DNA of 25,549 nt from a virus (IMGVR_UViG_3300033571_006541:1-25549); one strand, 5' to 3'; shown: positions 1 through 8,516, counted from the first letter of the stretch. Notes: generated from the letters alone by a model not told the origin. Translations and numbers: made by a program.

Positions 1-161
1 GGATCAGCATCCATAATCGGGTATCTAACAATCTGCTTTCCAGCATCAATCAATCTTTCAGCAAAAACCTGATGCTGAATACCGTTTTCAAACAGAAATT
101 CCTTTAGCGAATCAGGCTCCCCGAAGATTGGAGTAGCCAAGGTGTCCATATTCAGGCTCAT
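1..161 (-). CDS. Hypothetical phage protein, 3' truncated by window edge
   Basis: An open frame starts at ATG 161-159 (MSLNMDTLATPIFGEPDSLK) and stays open to the left edge, so at least 53 residues are present and the C-terminus is missing. It starts one base after the stop of the preceding tail gene, which suggests translational coupling at the end of the tail-fibre cluster. The region around residues 18-36 (LKEFLFENGIQHQVFAERL) is helical. It resembles small proteins that sit beside tail-fibre genes in aquatic phages, but I cannot assign a function. Its reality rests on the frame being open and on the tight packing. Confidence 0.7.
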   Translation of the reverse strand, partial: MSLNMDTLATPIFGEPDSLKEFLFENGIQHQVFAERLIDAGKQIVRYPIMDAD

Positions 162-162
162 G

Positions 163-573
163 TCATACGCCGTAGTAAGGAACCTTCTTGTTTACCCCAC
201 CAATCTGCACGGTCACATAGCCTTCAGGATTTAACGGAAGGCTAGGATCAGGCATAGCAGCCGTATTAGCTGTTGTACTTGTAATATTTACATTAGCCAG
301 TGTTGCAAGCTGAGTCACATCAATCGTTGTAAAGTTTCCAGTGCTGCCACCATCTACTTTTTGCCAAACAGTTCCATTGAATGCAGCCCAATCTCCTACT
401 CCCCATAGGGTTTCACCGTCTAGGTTCGTATTCCCTGCAACTGAAACCACGTAATAATCCCCTTTGGAGCCTACTCCAGAAGCCAGAGCAGGGCTATTAG
501 TGCTGGCGTTCCAAACGCCCTTGTAGTTAAGGGCGCCAATCGCGTTTACGATTGAAGAGATTGTCTTAAGCAT
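163..573 (-). CDS. Tail-fibre-associated protein with carbohydrate-binding-like repeat
   Basis: 136 residues. The N-terminal half (about residues 17-75) has the pattern YKGVWNASTNSPALASG, then KGDYYVVSVAGNTNLDG, then WGVGDWAAFNGTVWQKVDGG. This is the pattern of a small beta-rich module often found in phage tail fibres and spikes that contact carbohydrate. The C-terminal half is Thr/Asn rich and ends KKVPYYGV. It lies downstream of the long fibre gene and ends just before the partial gene at the left edge. Assignment as a tail or receptor-binding accessory protein is inferred from this motif and its position; the exact role is unknown. Confidence 0.7.
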   Translation of the reverse strand: MLKTISSIVNAIGALNYKGVWNASTNSPALASGVGSKGDYYVVSVAGNTNLDGETLWGVGDWAAFNGTVWQKVDGGSTGNFTTIDVTQLATLANVNITSTTANTAAMPDPSLPLNPEGYVTVQIGGVNKKVPYYGV

Positions 574-575
574 GG

Positions 576-905
576 TTAAAGTCCCTCGCCTGGCGTCACA
601 TAAACGGTGGCCGTGCCTGCGGTAGTAATCCCGGTAAAGAAGGCGTTAGGCGGCGCAGAAATGATCTTGTCCGTGCCAGGCAACAATGGATAACCATATC
701 CAGTAGATGTCACAACAACGGCATTGTTTGATGCCTCAGCCAAAGTTGTGCCATACCCCAAAAATACGGTCACATTGCTAGGGTTTTGCACTTCGTATTG
801 CGTAGCGCCAATCCCAACAGAAACAGCCTGAACGGGCGCTGGCGCAGTTACGTTTGCCGTAAACGCAATCGTATTGCCAAGTTTAGAAAAGGCTGTCACG
901 TTCAT
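576..905 (-). CDS. Small beta-rich virion/tail accessory protein
   Basis: 109 residues, rich in Val, Thr, Ala and Gly with little charge, as expected for a beta-sandwich virion protein. The segment QYEVQNPSNVTVFLGYGTT and the C-terminal stretch APPNAFFTGITTAGTATVYV look like a small protein family seen repeatedly in phage structural clusters, where it may decorate the capsid or tail. It starts within a few bases of the stop of the preceding gene and has no clear Shine-Dalgarno sequence, so reinitiation by coupling is likely. Function is not established. Confidence 0.7.
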   Translation of the reverse strand: MNVTAFSKLGNTIAFTANVTAPAPVQAVSVGIGATQYEVQNPSNVTVFLGYGTTLAEASNNAVVVTSTGYGYPLLPGTDKIISAPPNAFFTGITTAGTATVYVTPGEGL

Positions 906-906
906 A

Positions 907-1227
907 TTATGCGGCCCAGGGAAGCGGAAGGGCTACAACAGGCGGGTTGATTTGAGTCTGGATTTGCTGCTCGATATTAGCTTCTGTAGCGTCTTTGTCA
1001 ACGCCGTTTGACCAGCACCAGCCGAGCACCTGATCTTGGGTCAGTTGGTCGTAGGGGGTGAAAGCGCCGCCGTCGTAGGTAAACCCGCAAGAGCCGTAGA
1101 CCGTAGCGGCATACATCCCGTCTACCCCGTTGCACCGCCAAGCGGCGGTAATCACCACGTCGGTTTCACCATCCTGTTGAACGGCACATTGCATTTGTTC
1201 GATAATCCAAGTGATTTGAGTGGCCAT
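907..1227 (-). CDS. Small conserved phage protein (DUF7936-like), tail-fibre cluster
   Basis: 106 residues. The layout is ITWIIEQMQC, then alternating beta strands (VVITAAWRCNGVDGMYAATV, YGSCGFTYDGG), then FTPYDQLTQDQVLGWCW and a C-terminal helix ending in NPPVVALPLPWAA. This pattern matches a small family placed next to tail-fibre genes in many phages; I recall it as DUF7936-like but could not check. A Shine-Dalgarno-like AAGGAAAA lies just upstream of ATG 1227. It may be a fibre assembly factor or minor structural protein. The function is unknown. Confidence 0.7.
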   Translation of the reverse strand: MATQITWIIEQMQCAVQQDGETDVVITAAWRCNGVDGMYAATVYGSCGFTYDGGAFTPYDQLTQDQVLGWCWSNGVDKDATEANIEQQIQTQINPPVVALPLPWAA

Positions 1228-1235
1228 GATTTTCC

Positions 1236-2771
1236 TTAAGCTAAACGATAAACAACGTACGTTGCAGTGCCGGTTTTACGGAGCCGGAATATTGAAGACT
1301 CATTTAAACCAATAACCGCGCTACCAACAATAGTAACGCCAGTGTTAACAAGCAAACTTTGCGCCCCGGAATCGGTATTGATAATAGTAAAATCAAAAGC
1401 GCCATTAGTAGGAAAACTTGATGGAAGCCCAGAATCAAGAGCACTTCCTGTTGGCATCGTAATATTCTGAGCGCCGCCATCTATAGGAATTATTTGAGTA
1501 AGTAATTGTGCGGCAGTTAGCGTTGCAGGTGCAGTAACGGTCGCAGTTGGTGCTGGCTGATAACCATACTGAGTGTCTCGGAAAAGTGATGTTCCGTTGA
1601 CATCAAGTTTAGTAATGGCAGAAGTAGTTCCAATCCCCAAGTTACCGGAGGAGTCGAGGCGCATCCGTTCGGAGTTGTTGGTAAACATTGCCATGTAATT
1701 AGCAGTGTGTTCGTATTGAATACGACCAACGGAGCCATTTTCTGGATCGCCAAAAGTAATATAACCACTAGATGTATTTGGGGTTAATATGTTTAACCCT
1801 GTATCTCCACTAGACTCAACAACTAAATGAGCAAGACTTGTTGTAGAAGTGGCACCTGACGCTGCGGATCGGACATGAAGCGTCTTATATGGCGAAGCAA
1901 CCCCAATACCAACATTCCCCGCAAAGTAGTTCTGCGCCGTTCCGCTTGCGTAGATGTTGTATTTGTTCGCGCCGCTGGAGACTAGGCTGGTGATGCCGTA
2001 GTTGTTGGTGCCTTGGGTTTGATCGGATATGTAGACACCATGCTGGTTCGTGATGGTGCTACCTGCGCCTTTGATTGCGTCAGCCGACCAAAACGACACT
2101 GCCGCGCTTGTAGTAAAAGAAGCGGCCTCTGTATCTGCCCTTCCGTATACAGCCCTGACAGAGCCAGTCGCTCCAGAAGTACCGCTTGCCCTAACCTGCA
2201 CTCCGTATTGATTTGTGCCAGATGCAGCAGGGCCAACTATGTATAATTTAGAATCTGTGCTTGCCGCCGCTCCGATCCCCATATACCCATTCACCGTCAC
2301 AGTGTCGGTGGACGCATCGCCTAGCGTGACGTTACCAGTAGCACTCAGCGTCGTAAAAGCCCCCGCCGCAGGAGTCGAGCCGCCAATCGAAGTTCCGTCT
2401 ATCGTGCCGCCGTTAATGTCGGCGGTAGTAAGGACGGACGATCCAATCGTCATTACGCCAGTGCTATTGGCAATAGTCGCAGAAGCAGTGCCATCCTTGG
2501 CATTGATGTTCGTGACTTCTACGTTAGTCGCATCAAGCGTCGTTACATTAGCCACGTTAATGGTGACATTACCGCTGCTAATGGATACGTTTGACAGGCT
2601 TGCATTAGCAATAGAGCCGCCAGTAATGTTTACGTTCGACAAGGCTTCAGCACCATTCGCCATGCCATTGATGGCAACCGCAACAGTGCTGAAATTGTTA
2701 TCAAGCTGACTCAGCGGAATGCTTGCATTGGCATTCGCAAAGGTATTCGGGATAACTACTGGAAGGGCCAT
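1236..2771 (-). CDS. Tail fibre protein
   Basis: 511 residues of low-charge, Asn/Ser/Thr/Val-rich sequence. The N-terminus (MALPVVIPNTFANANASIPL SQLDNNF) is the kind of segment that attaches fibres to the virion. It is followed by repeated short strands (LSNVNITGG, LSNVSISSG) typical of a beta-helical shaft. Two units of the type GNVGIGVASPYKTLHV and GNLGIGTTSAITKLDVNGT lie in the second half. The last about 90 residues form a beta-rich tip (IIPIDGGAQNITMP to YVVYRLA). No chaperone autocleavage domain or glycosidase motif was recognised. A GAGG lies about 9 bases upstream of ATG 2771. It probably contacts the host surface; the receptor is unknown. Confidence 0.85.
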   Translation of the reverse strand: MALPVVIPNTFANANASIPLSQLDNNFSTVAVAINGMANGAEALSNVNITGGSIANASLSNVSISSGNVTINVANVTTLDATNVEVTNINAKDGTASATIANSTGVMTIGSSVLTTADINGGTIDGTSIGGSTPAAGAFTTLSATGNVTLGDASTDTVTVNGYMGIGAAASTDSKLYIVGPAASGTNQYGVQVRASGTSGATGSVRAVYGRADTEAASFTTSAAVSFWSADAIKGAGSTITNQHGVYISDQTQGTNNYGITSLVSSGANKYNIYASGTAQNYFAGNVGIGVASPYKTLHVRSAASGATSTTSLAHLVVESSGDTGLNILTPNTSSGYITFGDPENGSVGRIQYEHTANYMAMFTNNSERMRLDSSGNLGIGTTSAITKLDVNGTSLFRDTQYGYQPAPTATVTAPATLTAAQLLTQIIPIDGGAQNITMPTGSALDSGLPSSFPTNGAFDFTIINTDSGAQSLLVNTGVTIVGSAVIGLNESSIFRLRKTGTATYVVYRLA

Positions 2772-2773
2772 GA

Positions 2774-4501
2774 TTAGAACCTCGCTCTCAATTCGTGTTC
2801 GTATTGCAATCCGCTAATGGTAAAAGGCGTCGCATTTGCCGTAATGGTCATGCCAAGATATTTGCCATACATCTTTGCATCTGAACGATACAGATAATAT
2901 CCAGCGCCAGGATTAACATTATTAGTCCAGATAACAACATTTGAACTGTTGTTTATCCAGTTAATAGGAGCTAGAGAATTGTTAATCCATTGCGTAGAAT
3001 TGGCAAAAGCTATTGGCGGCGATTGAGCAGATTCAGAATCAACATACCCAACCATTACAACCGGCAGGTTGCCAAGCGTAGCCTCAATGCCAATCTTCAG
3101 CGCCTGCTTATCACGGATGGGGTCGCCCATCGGCATCAGCGCGGTTTCTATGATAACGTCAACGCCAGTGGTGTCATCGTAGTAAAAGCGATGCAAGTCT
3201 GTGCCGGTCGTTGAATACGCATTTAGGATGTTGTCATTGAATGCGTTAGTCAGATAGAAGCCATTAGTAAGCTGGTTAGAAAAAAACCATTTACGCTCAA
3301 AAAATACAGCCTGTACCCATTCATCTGTTCCGTCATTGTCGTATTTAAAATTCCATACGGCACACAGAATATTGTTTATCAGGCATTGCCCACCAGTTAC
3401 CTCTGTCGTGAAGTCAATCAATGGGAACACACCGTCCAGCGGATCGCTAATCTTGGTCGTGGTCGAACCTACCAGCGCATAGACGCCGTATTCGTTCATA
3501 AACACTATCGAACGGAAATACGGAAATATCGCGTGGTTGAGCTTTGTGCCAACAGATGCGGATACGTTGGTATTGGTAAACAACGAAACGCCAGAAGTCG
3601 GGTCAATCCTAACGTCAGAAAAGACGTTGATTGAGTCCTCGCCAAACACATACAGAAAGTTATTGGCCGACAGAATCCTGGTAATGTCTGTCCGTAGCGT
3701 AGAGTCCGTGATGGTCAGGAACCCTGCGGATACGTTGTAGAAGTCATTGAACGTATCGGCTGCGGAATAGAAAACCGTTCGTCCATCAGCAATCCATGAG
3801 CGCCCTGAGAACGTAGCAACGTCAATGCCACTCTGGTTTAGAATCGTGCAGGTAACATTTGCACTCGTCCCGGCTCCGGTAATCGTTACGCTAGGGGCGC
3901 TGGTGTAGCCCGTTCCGGCCTCGGTAATGACAATCTCAGCCACCGCATTAGCAACAACTACAACCTCACCAGTAGCCTGTATGCCGTTAGCTTGGTTTGG
4001 AGCGCCAAAGGTAACAGTAGTATTGGTGGCATAACCGGAACCGCCGTTGTTGATGGTTACGGCATTGATGCTTCCAATATCGTGCAGGTCAGTGCCGTCC
4101 CAAGTCTTGTATCCGTTGTTCGGATCAATAATTAGGGCGCGTTCGTTTTTCCACTGAGTCGCCATGACGCCGGTATTGGAAAACGTGCCGGCATTGGCTA
4201 TGTTGCCCACGGAGCCTGTCGAAATATTGACATACTGCGCCCGGCCATCCTGTTGGAATGCCAGGACGTATTCCGTATTGCTGATATTGACGCTGGTCAT
4301 GTATGTCGCGGTGTTGGCAAACGTGACATTGGCAAGCTGGCTAGCGGCATTGAGAATCTTAATGTTGCCGTAGCCAATCGGCATGGCGTTTTCCATCCAG
4401 GAAAACTCGCCATTGTCGATTACAGTGCGATTGTTCTTGGTATTTACGCCCTTGAAGTCTTTGACTACAGCGTAATTCTTCTTCTGCTCAACCGCAGCCA
4501 T
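2774..4501 (-). CDS. P22 gp10-like tail hub / DNA stabilisation protein
   Basis: 575 residues. The N-terminus (AVVKDFKGVNTKNNRTVIDN, then ENAMPIGYGNIKILNAAS) and the following propeller-like repeats match the podovirus stabilisation/tail-hub family represented by P22 gp10, which plugs the portal after packaging and binds tail parts. Typical pieces are NERALIIDPNNGYKTWDG (about 119-136), FSGRSWIADGRTVFYSA and LYVFGEDSINVFSDV. Two GGSGY-type strands (about 147-168 and 188-211) look inserted into the propeller. The gene lies directly after the adaptor gene, with one shared boundary, as expected for the head-to-tail connector order. The family is inferred by pattern, not by search. Confidence 0.75.
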   Translation of the reverse strand: MAAVEQKKNYAVVKDFKGVNTKNNRTVIDNGEFSWMENAMPIGYGNIKILNAASQLANVTFANTATYMTSVNISNTEYVLAFQQDGRAQYVNISTGSVGNIANAGTFSNTGVMATQWKNERALIIDPNNGYKTWDGTDLHDIGSINAVTINNGGSGYATNTTVTFGAPNQANGIQATGEVVVVANAVAEIVITEAGTGYTSAPSVTITGAGTSANVTCTILNQSGIDVATFSGRSWIADGRTVFYSAADTFNDFYNVSAGFLTITDSTLRTDITRILSANNFLYVFGEDSINVFSDVRIDPTSGVSLFTNTNVSASVGTKLNHAIFPYFRSIVFMNEYGVYALVGSTTTKISDPLDGVFPLIDFTTEVTGGQCLINNILCAVWNFKYDNDGTDEWVQAVFFERKWFFSNQLTNGFYLTNAFNDNILNAYSTTGTDLHRFYYDDTTGVDVIIETALMPMGDPIRDKQALKIGIEATLGNLPVVMVGYVDSESAQSPPIAFANSTQWINNSLAPINWINNSSNVVIWTNNVNPGAGYYLYRSDAKMYGKYLGMTITANATPFTISGLQYEHELRARF

Positions 4502-5140
4502 TTAATACCCCGCGACATAAGGTGTAGGGAGCCTGCGGGTAAACGTGCTACCCAAAATCTCGCGCACATGCTTGTTGTATTGTTGGTCAAATATTTCAGC
4601 CTCGCCGTAGGACTGCTCCTGATACTTCGCCATGTAAGCCGCAAAAAACGGGATAGCCTCGGTAAATGGCGCTGGTAGCGTTTCTACGTCACTGCCCAAA
4701 ACCATAGGATCAACCTCAACCACGGTGTCAAATTCCATGACATAGCTTTGATCCGGGCTAGGGCCAATGTATAACTGTTTCGGGCCATACATTGAGTATG
4801 CAATCGGCCTGCCGGTGTAGTTCTGCCAGTAACGCAGTTGCGCGTTAAAGTCAGTCCAGGCAAGGTAATAAAGAGGAATGCGAGAGTTGCCCCAATACAG
4901 ATTGACATTGATTACGTCAATGGTCTTGTCACCTTGGGGAAGTGCGGTAAAGCTAATAGTCTCAACGCTAGCAGGCGCTGTATGACTTTGCAGGACGCGA
5001 TTACACCCGGTGTCACGAACCAGAGTGTTCCTGCCGTCGTTAATGTAATCCGTTAATTCAGCGTCAGTCCAGAAGTTCGCATTAACGTCATGCAATAAAC
5101 GACGGGTCTGCGTGATGTAACCCGATAAAGTCTGAGCCAT
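4502..5140 (-). CDS. Phage SU10-type head-tail adaptor protein
   Basis: 212 residues. The opening LSGYITQTRRLLHDVNANFW followed by TDAELTDYINDGRNTLVRDT is characteristic of connector/adaptor proteins that form a ring under the portal (SU10 adaptor family, comparable in role to P22 gp4). Further family-like pieces are YYLAWTDFNAQLRYWQNYTG and PKQLYIGPSPDQSYVMEFD. The helical C-terminal part (PFFAAYMAKYQEQSYGEAE) would pack against the portal. Its position between capsid-proximal genes and the tail hub supports this. The start codon has no strong Shine-Dalgarno sequence and lies two bases after the preceding stop. Confidence 0.75.
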   Translation of the reverse strand: MAQTLSGYITQTRRLLHDVNANFWTDAELTDYINDGRNTLVRDTGCNRVLQSHTAPASVETISFTALPQGDKTIDVINVNLYWGNSRIPLYYLAWTDFNAQLRYWQNYTGRPIAYSMYGPKQLYIGPSPDQSYVMEFDTVVEVDPMVLGSDVETLPAPFTEAIPFFAAYMAKYQEQSYGEAEIFDQQYNKHVREILGSTFTRRLPTPYVAGY

Positions 5141-5142
5141 GT

Positions 5143-5481
5143 TTACTCATTTATTGCTGAAACTTTCGCCGCACCCTTTGCTTTTGGCATAGGGGCGGCT
5201 ACTCGCTCCACCACAGGGGCTGACAAGTGGACTGGCTTGGAAGGCTCTTTTGAAAACGAAAACTTGCTGAGTTTGTCCATCCCGGATTGAAACTCGTTGC
5301 TCATCTTTATCCAGCCGAGCCTTACCAAGTAGGGTTCCTTATTGTCATCACCATAACCAAAAATGTGTTTTGCCGCTTCTTCAGGCAGTTCTATTTCTTT
5401 GCCAGGGATGAAGTCGTATTTGACCCCATCAAAGCCATCAGAAAGAGAGTCCTGACTGTTGTTGCGGACATAAACGGTCAT
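5143..5481 (-). CDS. Conserved small head/connector-region protein
   Basis: 112 residues. Residues 1-60 carry a compact conserved-looking domain: VRNNSQDSLSDGFDGVKYDF, then PGKEIELPEEAAKHIFGYGD and LVRLGW. The tail (about 75-112) is Pro/Ala/Lys rich and probably disordered. The start ATG overlaps the stop of the preceding gene by four bases, so the pair is likely co-translated. The position between capsid genes and the adaptor suggests a minor virion or assembly protein. I do not recognise a characterised function. Confidence 0.7.
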   Translation of the reverse strand: MTVYVRNNSQDSLSDGFDGVKYDFIPGKEIELPEEAAKHIFGYGDDNKEPYLVRLGWIKMSNEFQSGMDKLSKFSFSKEPSKPVHLSAPVVERVAAPMPKAKGAAKVSAINE

Positions 5482-5882
5482 AGCGTGACAATATCCCCGT
5501 AAACAGCAACGTCGCAGGTAACGGCGTTGGTGTTGGCAACCAGTCGCAGATACAGCGGCTTGGCAGTCAGCACCGTAGTATTACCAGATGCGCTTAAAGT
5601 CAGGTCAACGAAACTCGTGTTGGCCGTGGCACCCGAAGTCACCTGAGCGTTAGCAACGGCAGTGCCGGTGCCGCCCGCAGCAGGGAACAGCGCGACGTTA
5701 GCATTGGATGCCGCGCCGCTGAAGTTTGACAGGGTAACTCGACGAACAATGTATTTCGAAGCCTCTTGAGGGACAAGGGTAGCAACATCGCCAGTCGCAG
5801 CCAGGCTTACGCCAGTGACTTGCGCCAGACGAACATTGCCAAACTCATCCGGGTATGAACGTCCTACTGCATTTGCGTCCAT
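5478..5882 (-). CDS. Beta-rich virion protein (possible capsid decoration)
   Basis: 134 residues. After a short head (MDANAVGRSYPDEFGNVRLA) the sequence is made of alternating small and beta-branched residues (YIVRRVTLSNFSGAASNANV, TSFVDLTLSASGNTTVLTAK), typical of a jelly-roll or immunoglobulin-like virion protein. It has very few Lys or Arg residues. It follows another small beta protein and the major capsid gene, so decoration or head stabilisation is plausible. A GGAGG-like sequence lies just upstream of ATG 5882. No catalytic motif is visible. Confidence 0.75.
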   Translation of the reverse strand: MDANAVGRSYPDEFGNVRLAQVTGVSLAATGDVATLVPQEASKYIVRRVTLSNFSGAASNANVALFPAAGGTGTAVANAQVTSGATANTSFVDLTLSASGNTTVLTAKPLYLRLVANTNAVTCDVAVYGDIVTL

Positions 5883-5891
5883 GACCCCTCC

Positions 5892-6215
5892 TTAAGCGTA
5901 AGTTTCGCCAGCAGCCTGACCGCCGTTGATATCCAGCAGAGTAACATTTGCGTTACCACTGCTGTTTTTCACATAGACGTTCACGCCGTCCGAAATGACC
6001 ACGCCGCCGGTGTTCGCCGCCATCACAGTAGCATTGGAGCTACCGTTGTTGGCAATCACCGTCACGTTGGTCGATGGAAACATCACATAAATGCCGGCCG
6101 GAACAACAGTGCCGTTGCCAGAATCCACGGCCGTCACGGTGACGGTCTGGAAGTAGGCGCCAGCAGTGTTGGTGGTCGCACCAGCAAGAATGATCTTGTT
6201 AGTAGCAAGTGCCAT
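5892..6215 (-). CDS. Small capsid-proximal beta protein (possible decoration protein)
   Basis: 107 residues, almost uncharged, with many Asn, Val, Thr and Gly residues (YFQTVTVTAVDSGNGTVVPA, VYVKNSSGNANVTLLDINGG). It follows the major capsid gene directly, and a good AAGGAG lies upstream of ATG 6215. Small beta proteins in this position often trimerise on the capsid surface, so a decoration protein is the best guess. No family was firmly recognised. Confidence 0.7.
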   Translation of the reverse strand: MALATNKIILAGATTNTAGAYFQTVTVTAVDSGNGTVVPAGIYVMFPSTNVTVIANNGSSNATVMAANTGGVVISDGVNVYVKNSSGNANVTLLDINGGQAAGETYA

Positions 6216-6227
6216 GTTCGTTTCTCC

Positions 6228-7238
6228 TTACAGGCTCAGAGAGTTGTAGCCGGTAACTTTCGTCATGGCCTTGGGCTTGGTGTTGACGAGTTCAGCAATC
6301 ATCAGCACGGCGCCAACGTAACCAATCTGGAAGTTGGGCAGGGTGGACTCAAAGCCGGTGAACGCGAACGAAGCCTGCTCATGGATATACATGGACAGAT
6401 AGTTCGTGTTCAGCAGGTAGAGGGTTCCTTCCGGGCAATACGGATCGGGGTAGATCGGCACGCCGGCAACCATCAGGGCGCGGAACGCAGCCTGCGGGCC
6501 ATTGGCATCACCATCGAAACCGGAGCCAGGGGTAATCATATACTGCTCTTGGCCCACGTAGTCTTGAGCCAGCAGCGTCCAGGTGCCAAAGCCGCACACA
6601 CCAAAAGTCGGAACCTCGGCGCCGTTCTTCACGGTGCCGCTGATGTATTGCAGCACGTTCTGGCGGGTCGGGTTGACCGAGCCAGCAGCGTATTGCTTCG
6701 ACTTCCACCAGGTATTCGATGAACGGCTGATGTTGCCGTAGGTCGCGGTGCCAGTGCCATCATCCACTGCCGCCGGCAGGCCGATGAATTGCTGGTTGTT
6801 GGTGGTGTTGGTGTAGAGGGCAGTCGCCATCGAATCCATCATCACGTTGGTCGCATCGTTCATGCGAGCTTCGATCAGCGGGATGATCGCGTAGTCCTGC
6901 TGCACGGCACCCTCCATGCCGAGGAACGGCACCGGGGAAACCAGCAGCTTCAGGTTAAATTCGGCGTTATACGCACCCTGTTGCACCGAGGGCTGTGCGA
7001 ATGAGCCAGAGTAATCCGACCACTGCGCGTTCACGAATTGCGAACCCTGGACAGGAACCGTCACGCTCGACACACCGCCAGAAGCGGTTTGGGAGTTAGC
7101 GATCAGCGCCGCCATCAGGGGCGTCGAGTTGTAGATTTGAACAACCAGCTTCGGGATAAAAGCACGGCGAGTGACGTAGGTCAGCTCGTTGTATTGATTA
7201 GTACCCGAAGCCGGAAGAATACCGCCGCCAATAGGCAT
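6228..7238 (-). CDS. Major capsid protein
   Basis: 336 residues. The order (portal, scaffold-like gene, this gene, small beta proteins, adaptor) and the sequence fit a HK97-fold coat protein. The N-terminus (QYNELTYVTRRAFIPKLVVQ, IYNSTPLMAALI) leads into a central region with LIEARMNDATNVMMDSMATA, the helical spine region. The C-terminal part (VAGVPIYPDPYCPEGTLYLL, FIGFESTLPN-like segment, then YVGAVLMIAELVNTKPKAM) has the refolding pattern of coat proteins that report pucker-domain residues. No N-terminal protease-cleavage domain is evident, in agreement with a separate scaffold gene. A strong GGAGGT precedes ATG 7238. Confidence 0.9.
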   Translation of the reverse strand: MPIGGGILPASGTNQYNELTYVTRRAFIPKLVVQIYNSTPLMAALIANSQTASGGVSSVTVPVQGSQFVNAQWSDYSGSFAQPSVQQGAYNAEFNLKLLVSPVPFLGMEGAVQQDYAIIPLIEARMNDATNVMMDSMATALYTNTTNNQQFIGLPAAVDDGTGTATYGNISRSSNTWWKSKQYAAGSVNPTRQNVLQYISGTVKNGAEVPTFGVCGFGTWTLLAQDYVGQEQYMITPGSGFDGDANGPQAAFRALMVAGVPIYPDPYCPEGTLYLLNTNYLSMYIHEQASFAFTGFESTLPNFQIGYVGAVLMIAELVNTKPKAMTKVTGYNSLSL

Positions 7239-7266
7239 GATTTACCTCCGAAGTTTTAAAAGCCCC

Positions 7267-7794
7267 TTACAGCCCGATAGGTTTCGGGTTCTTGCGAAGT
7301 TCTGCAAGAGCCGCCGCCGCGTTTTCACGCGCCGCACCCACCGGATTTTTCATATAACCCTTAACATCCATACGCGACATAACCGGCTGCGGGTAGCCAG
7401 GCGTCGGAACGGCAGATTGCCGCATGTAACGCCAGTAGTCAGCCGCAGTTTCATGGTTTGCAATACCTTTTTCGGTCATCAGCTTTTCAATCTCCTGGAT
7501 TTCTTCCTCAGATTGAACGTAGCCTTTTTCCTTCAAGGAATTGCGTCGTTTAGTGAGTTCTTCGCGCACCTCGCGCTGCCGCAGTTTGGCTTCAAGTTGC
7601 TGAACCCGATGCTCGGCCGCAGATGCACGTTTATCAACCGCCTCTTCCATTTCAATCTCAGGAACCGGAAGATCAGGCATCACCTTCTTTGCCAGCTTGA
7701 GATAGTCCTTGCGAGTAGCAGGATCTTCAGCAAGCCGCTTGGAAAGCGCCGCTAGTTCTTGGATTGCTTCTGGCGAGTAGTTTTCAAGACTCAT
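7267..7794 (-). CDS. Scaffold-like capsid assembly protein
   Basis: 175 residues, strongly charged and helical. Residues about 50-105 (KRASAAEHRVQQLEAKLRQR, then EVREELTKRRNSLKEKGYVQ) look like a coiled coil, and the C-terminus is basic (AALAELRKNPKPIGL), as in scaffolding proteins whose basic C-terminal helix binds coat protein. It sits immediately upstream of the major capsid gene in the direction of transcription. An AAGGGG lies about 8 bases before ATG 7794. The function is inferred from position and coiled-coil character, not from a recognised domain. Confidence 0.7.
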   Translation of the reverse strand: MSLENYSPEAIQELAALSKRLAEDPATRKDYLKLAKKVMPDLPVPEIEMEEAVDKRASAAEHRVQQLEAKLRQREVREELTKRRNSLKEKGYVQSEEEIQEIEKLMTEKGIANHETAADYWRYMRQSAVPTPGYPQPVMSRMDVKGYMKNPVGAARENAAAALAELRKNPKPIGL

Positions 7795-7815
7795 AATCAG
7801 CCCCTTATCTCAGTC

Positions 7816-8001
7816 TTAGTAAACTTTTTTGGTGTCGCCAGGCTTGCTCATGGTCATGCCATTGCGCTTACCTACTTTCGACGCATTGTCCAGCCCGCCA
7901 AACGGCTCGAAACGAGGCGTATTGACGATCTGGCCGTTTTGCTGCGAGTTGTCCGTCGGGCGACGGGGTTGCAGCGCACCTTTTGGTTTGAAGAGTTCCA
8001 T
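7816..8001 (-). CDS. Small hypothetical virion-cluster protein
   Basis: 61 residues (MELFKPKGALQPRRPTDNSQ...). I chose ATG 8001 because AAGGAGA lies 6-10 bases upstream and it sits ten bases after the preceding stop; an upstream in-frame start at 8088 would overlap the previous gene by 77 bases. The protein is polar, Pro/Asn/Gly rich and probably disordered, with the phrase PRFEPFGGLDNASKVGKRNG in the middle. No function is recognised. Its place between portal-proximal and scaffold genes suggests a small assembly or virion protein. Confidence 0.65.
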   Translation of the reverse strand: MELFKPKGALQPRRPTDNSQQNGQIVNTPRFEPFGGLDNASKVGKRNGMTMSKPGDTKKVY

Positions 8002-8011
8002 TAGATTCTCC

Positions 8012-8452
8012 TTACATGGGAAGTGGAGGCGCGGTAGTGCCCGCAGCCGGTGCCATTGCCATTTCCCTCTGCGCGGGCGAGGCACCACCAGCCTGCGGCA
8101 GAGTTTGAATCATTTGCAGAATTTCAGCCGGGATCAGTTGCCGCGTGTCAGCCTCACGCTCACCAAAGCTCATCGTGATGCTACGCACAACATCTTCCAG
8201 CGTCTTGGCTTCCTTGGAATTTTCGGGGAACATGACCATAGACTGCTGGAGCATGTCCAGCGCCAGCATGATATTCAGCCTGGCCTTTTCCTGCTCGCCA
8301 GCCTTAGGTTCCGGGGTGCTCATCGGGGAGGCCATCGGAGCCGTGGTTTCGTTTTGCTCAAAAGTAGGGGTGGTTTCCATGTCAGTAGCAGCAGCCTTTT
8401 CTGGCTTGCCTTGCCGCAACATGCTCATCACTTCCTCATTTTTTACAGCCAT
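8012..8452 (-). CDS. Portal-proximal hypothetical protein, partly disordered
   Basis: 146 residues. A short helix at the N-terminus (NEEVMSMLRQGKPEK) is followed by a Thr/Pro/Glu-rich linker. A central helical region (about 50-118) contains LNIMLALDMLQQSMVMFPEN and TLEDVVRSITMSFGERE. The C-terminus is rich in Ala, Pro and Met. An AGGAG precedes ATG 8452. It lies between portal and scaffold-like genes, where phages often encode assembly or internal virion proteins. No known family was recognised. Confidence 0.7.
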   Translation of the reverse strand: MAVKNEEVMSMLRQGKPEKAAATDMETTPTFEQNETTAPMASPMSTPEPKAGEQEKARLNIMLALDMLQQSMVMFPENSKEAKTLEDVVRSITMSFGEREADTRQLIPAEILQMIQTLPQAGGASPAQREMAMAPAAGTTAPPLPM

Positions 8453-8516
8453 GCGTTACTCCTGTTTTGCGTAGTGGAATACAAGCATTTCAAAAAGTCA
8501 AGTGATTACCCACTAA

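Noticed and set aside
2215-2709. Plus-strand open frame of 164 codons opposite the tail fibre
   Set aside because: Low-complexity shadow of the Asn/Val/Thr-rich fibre gene.
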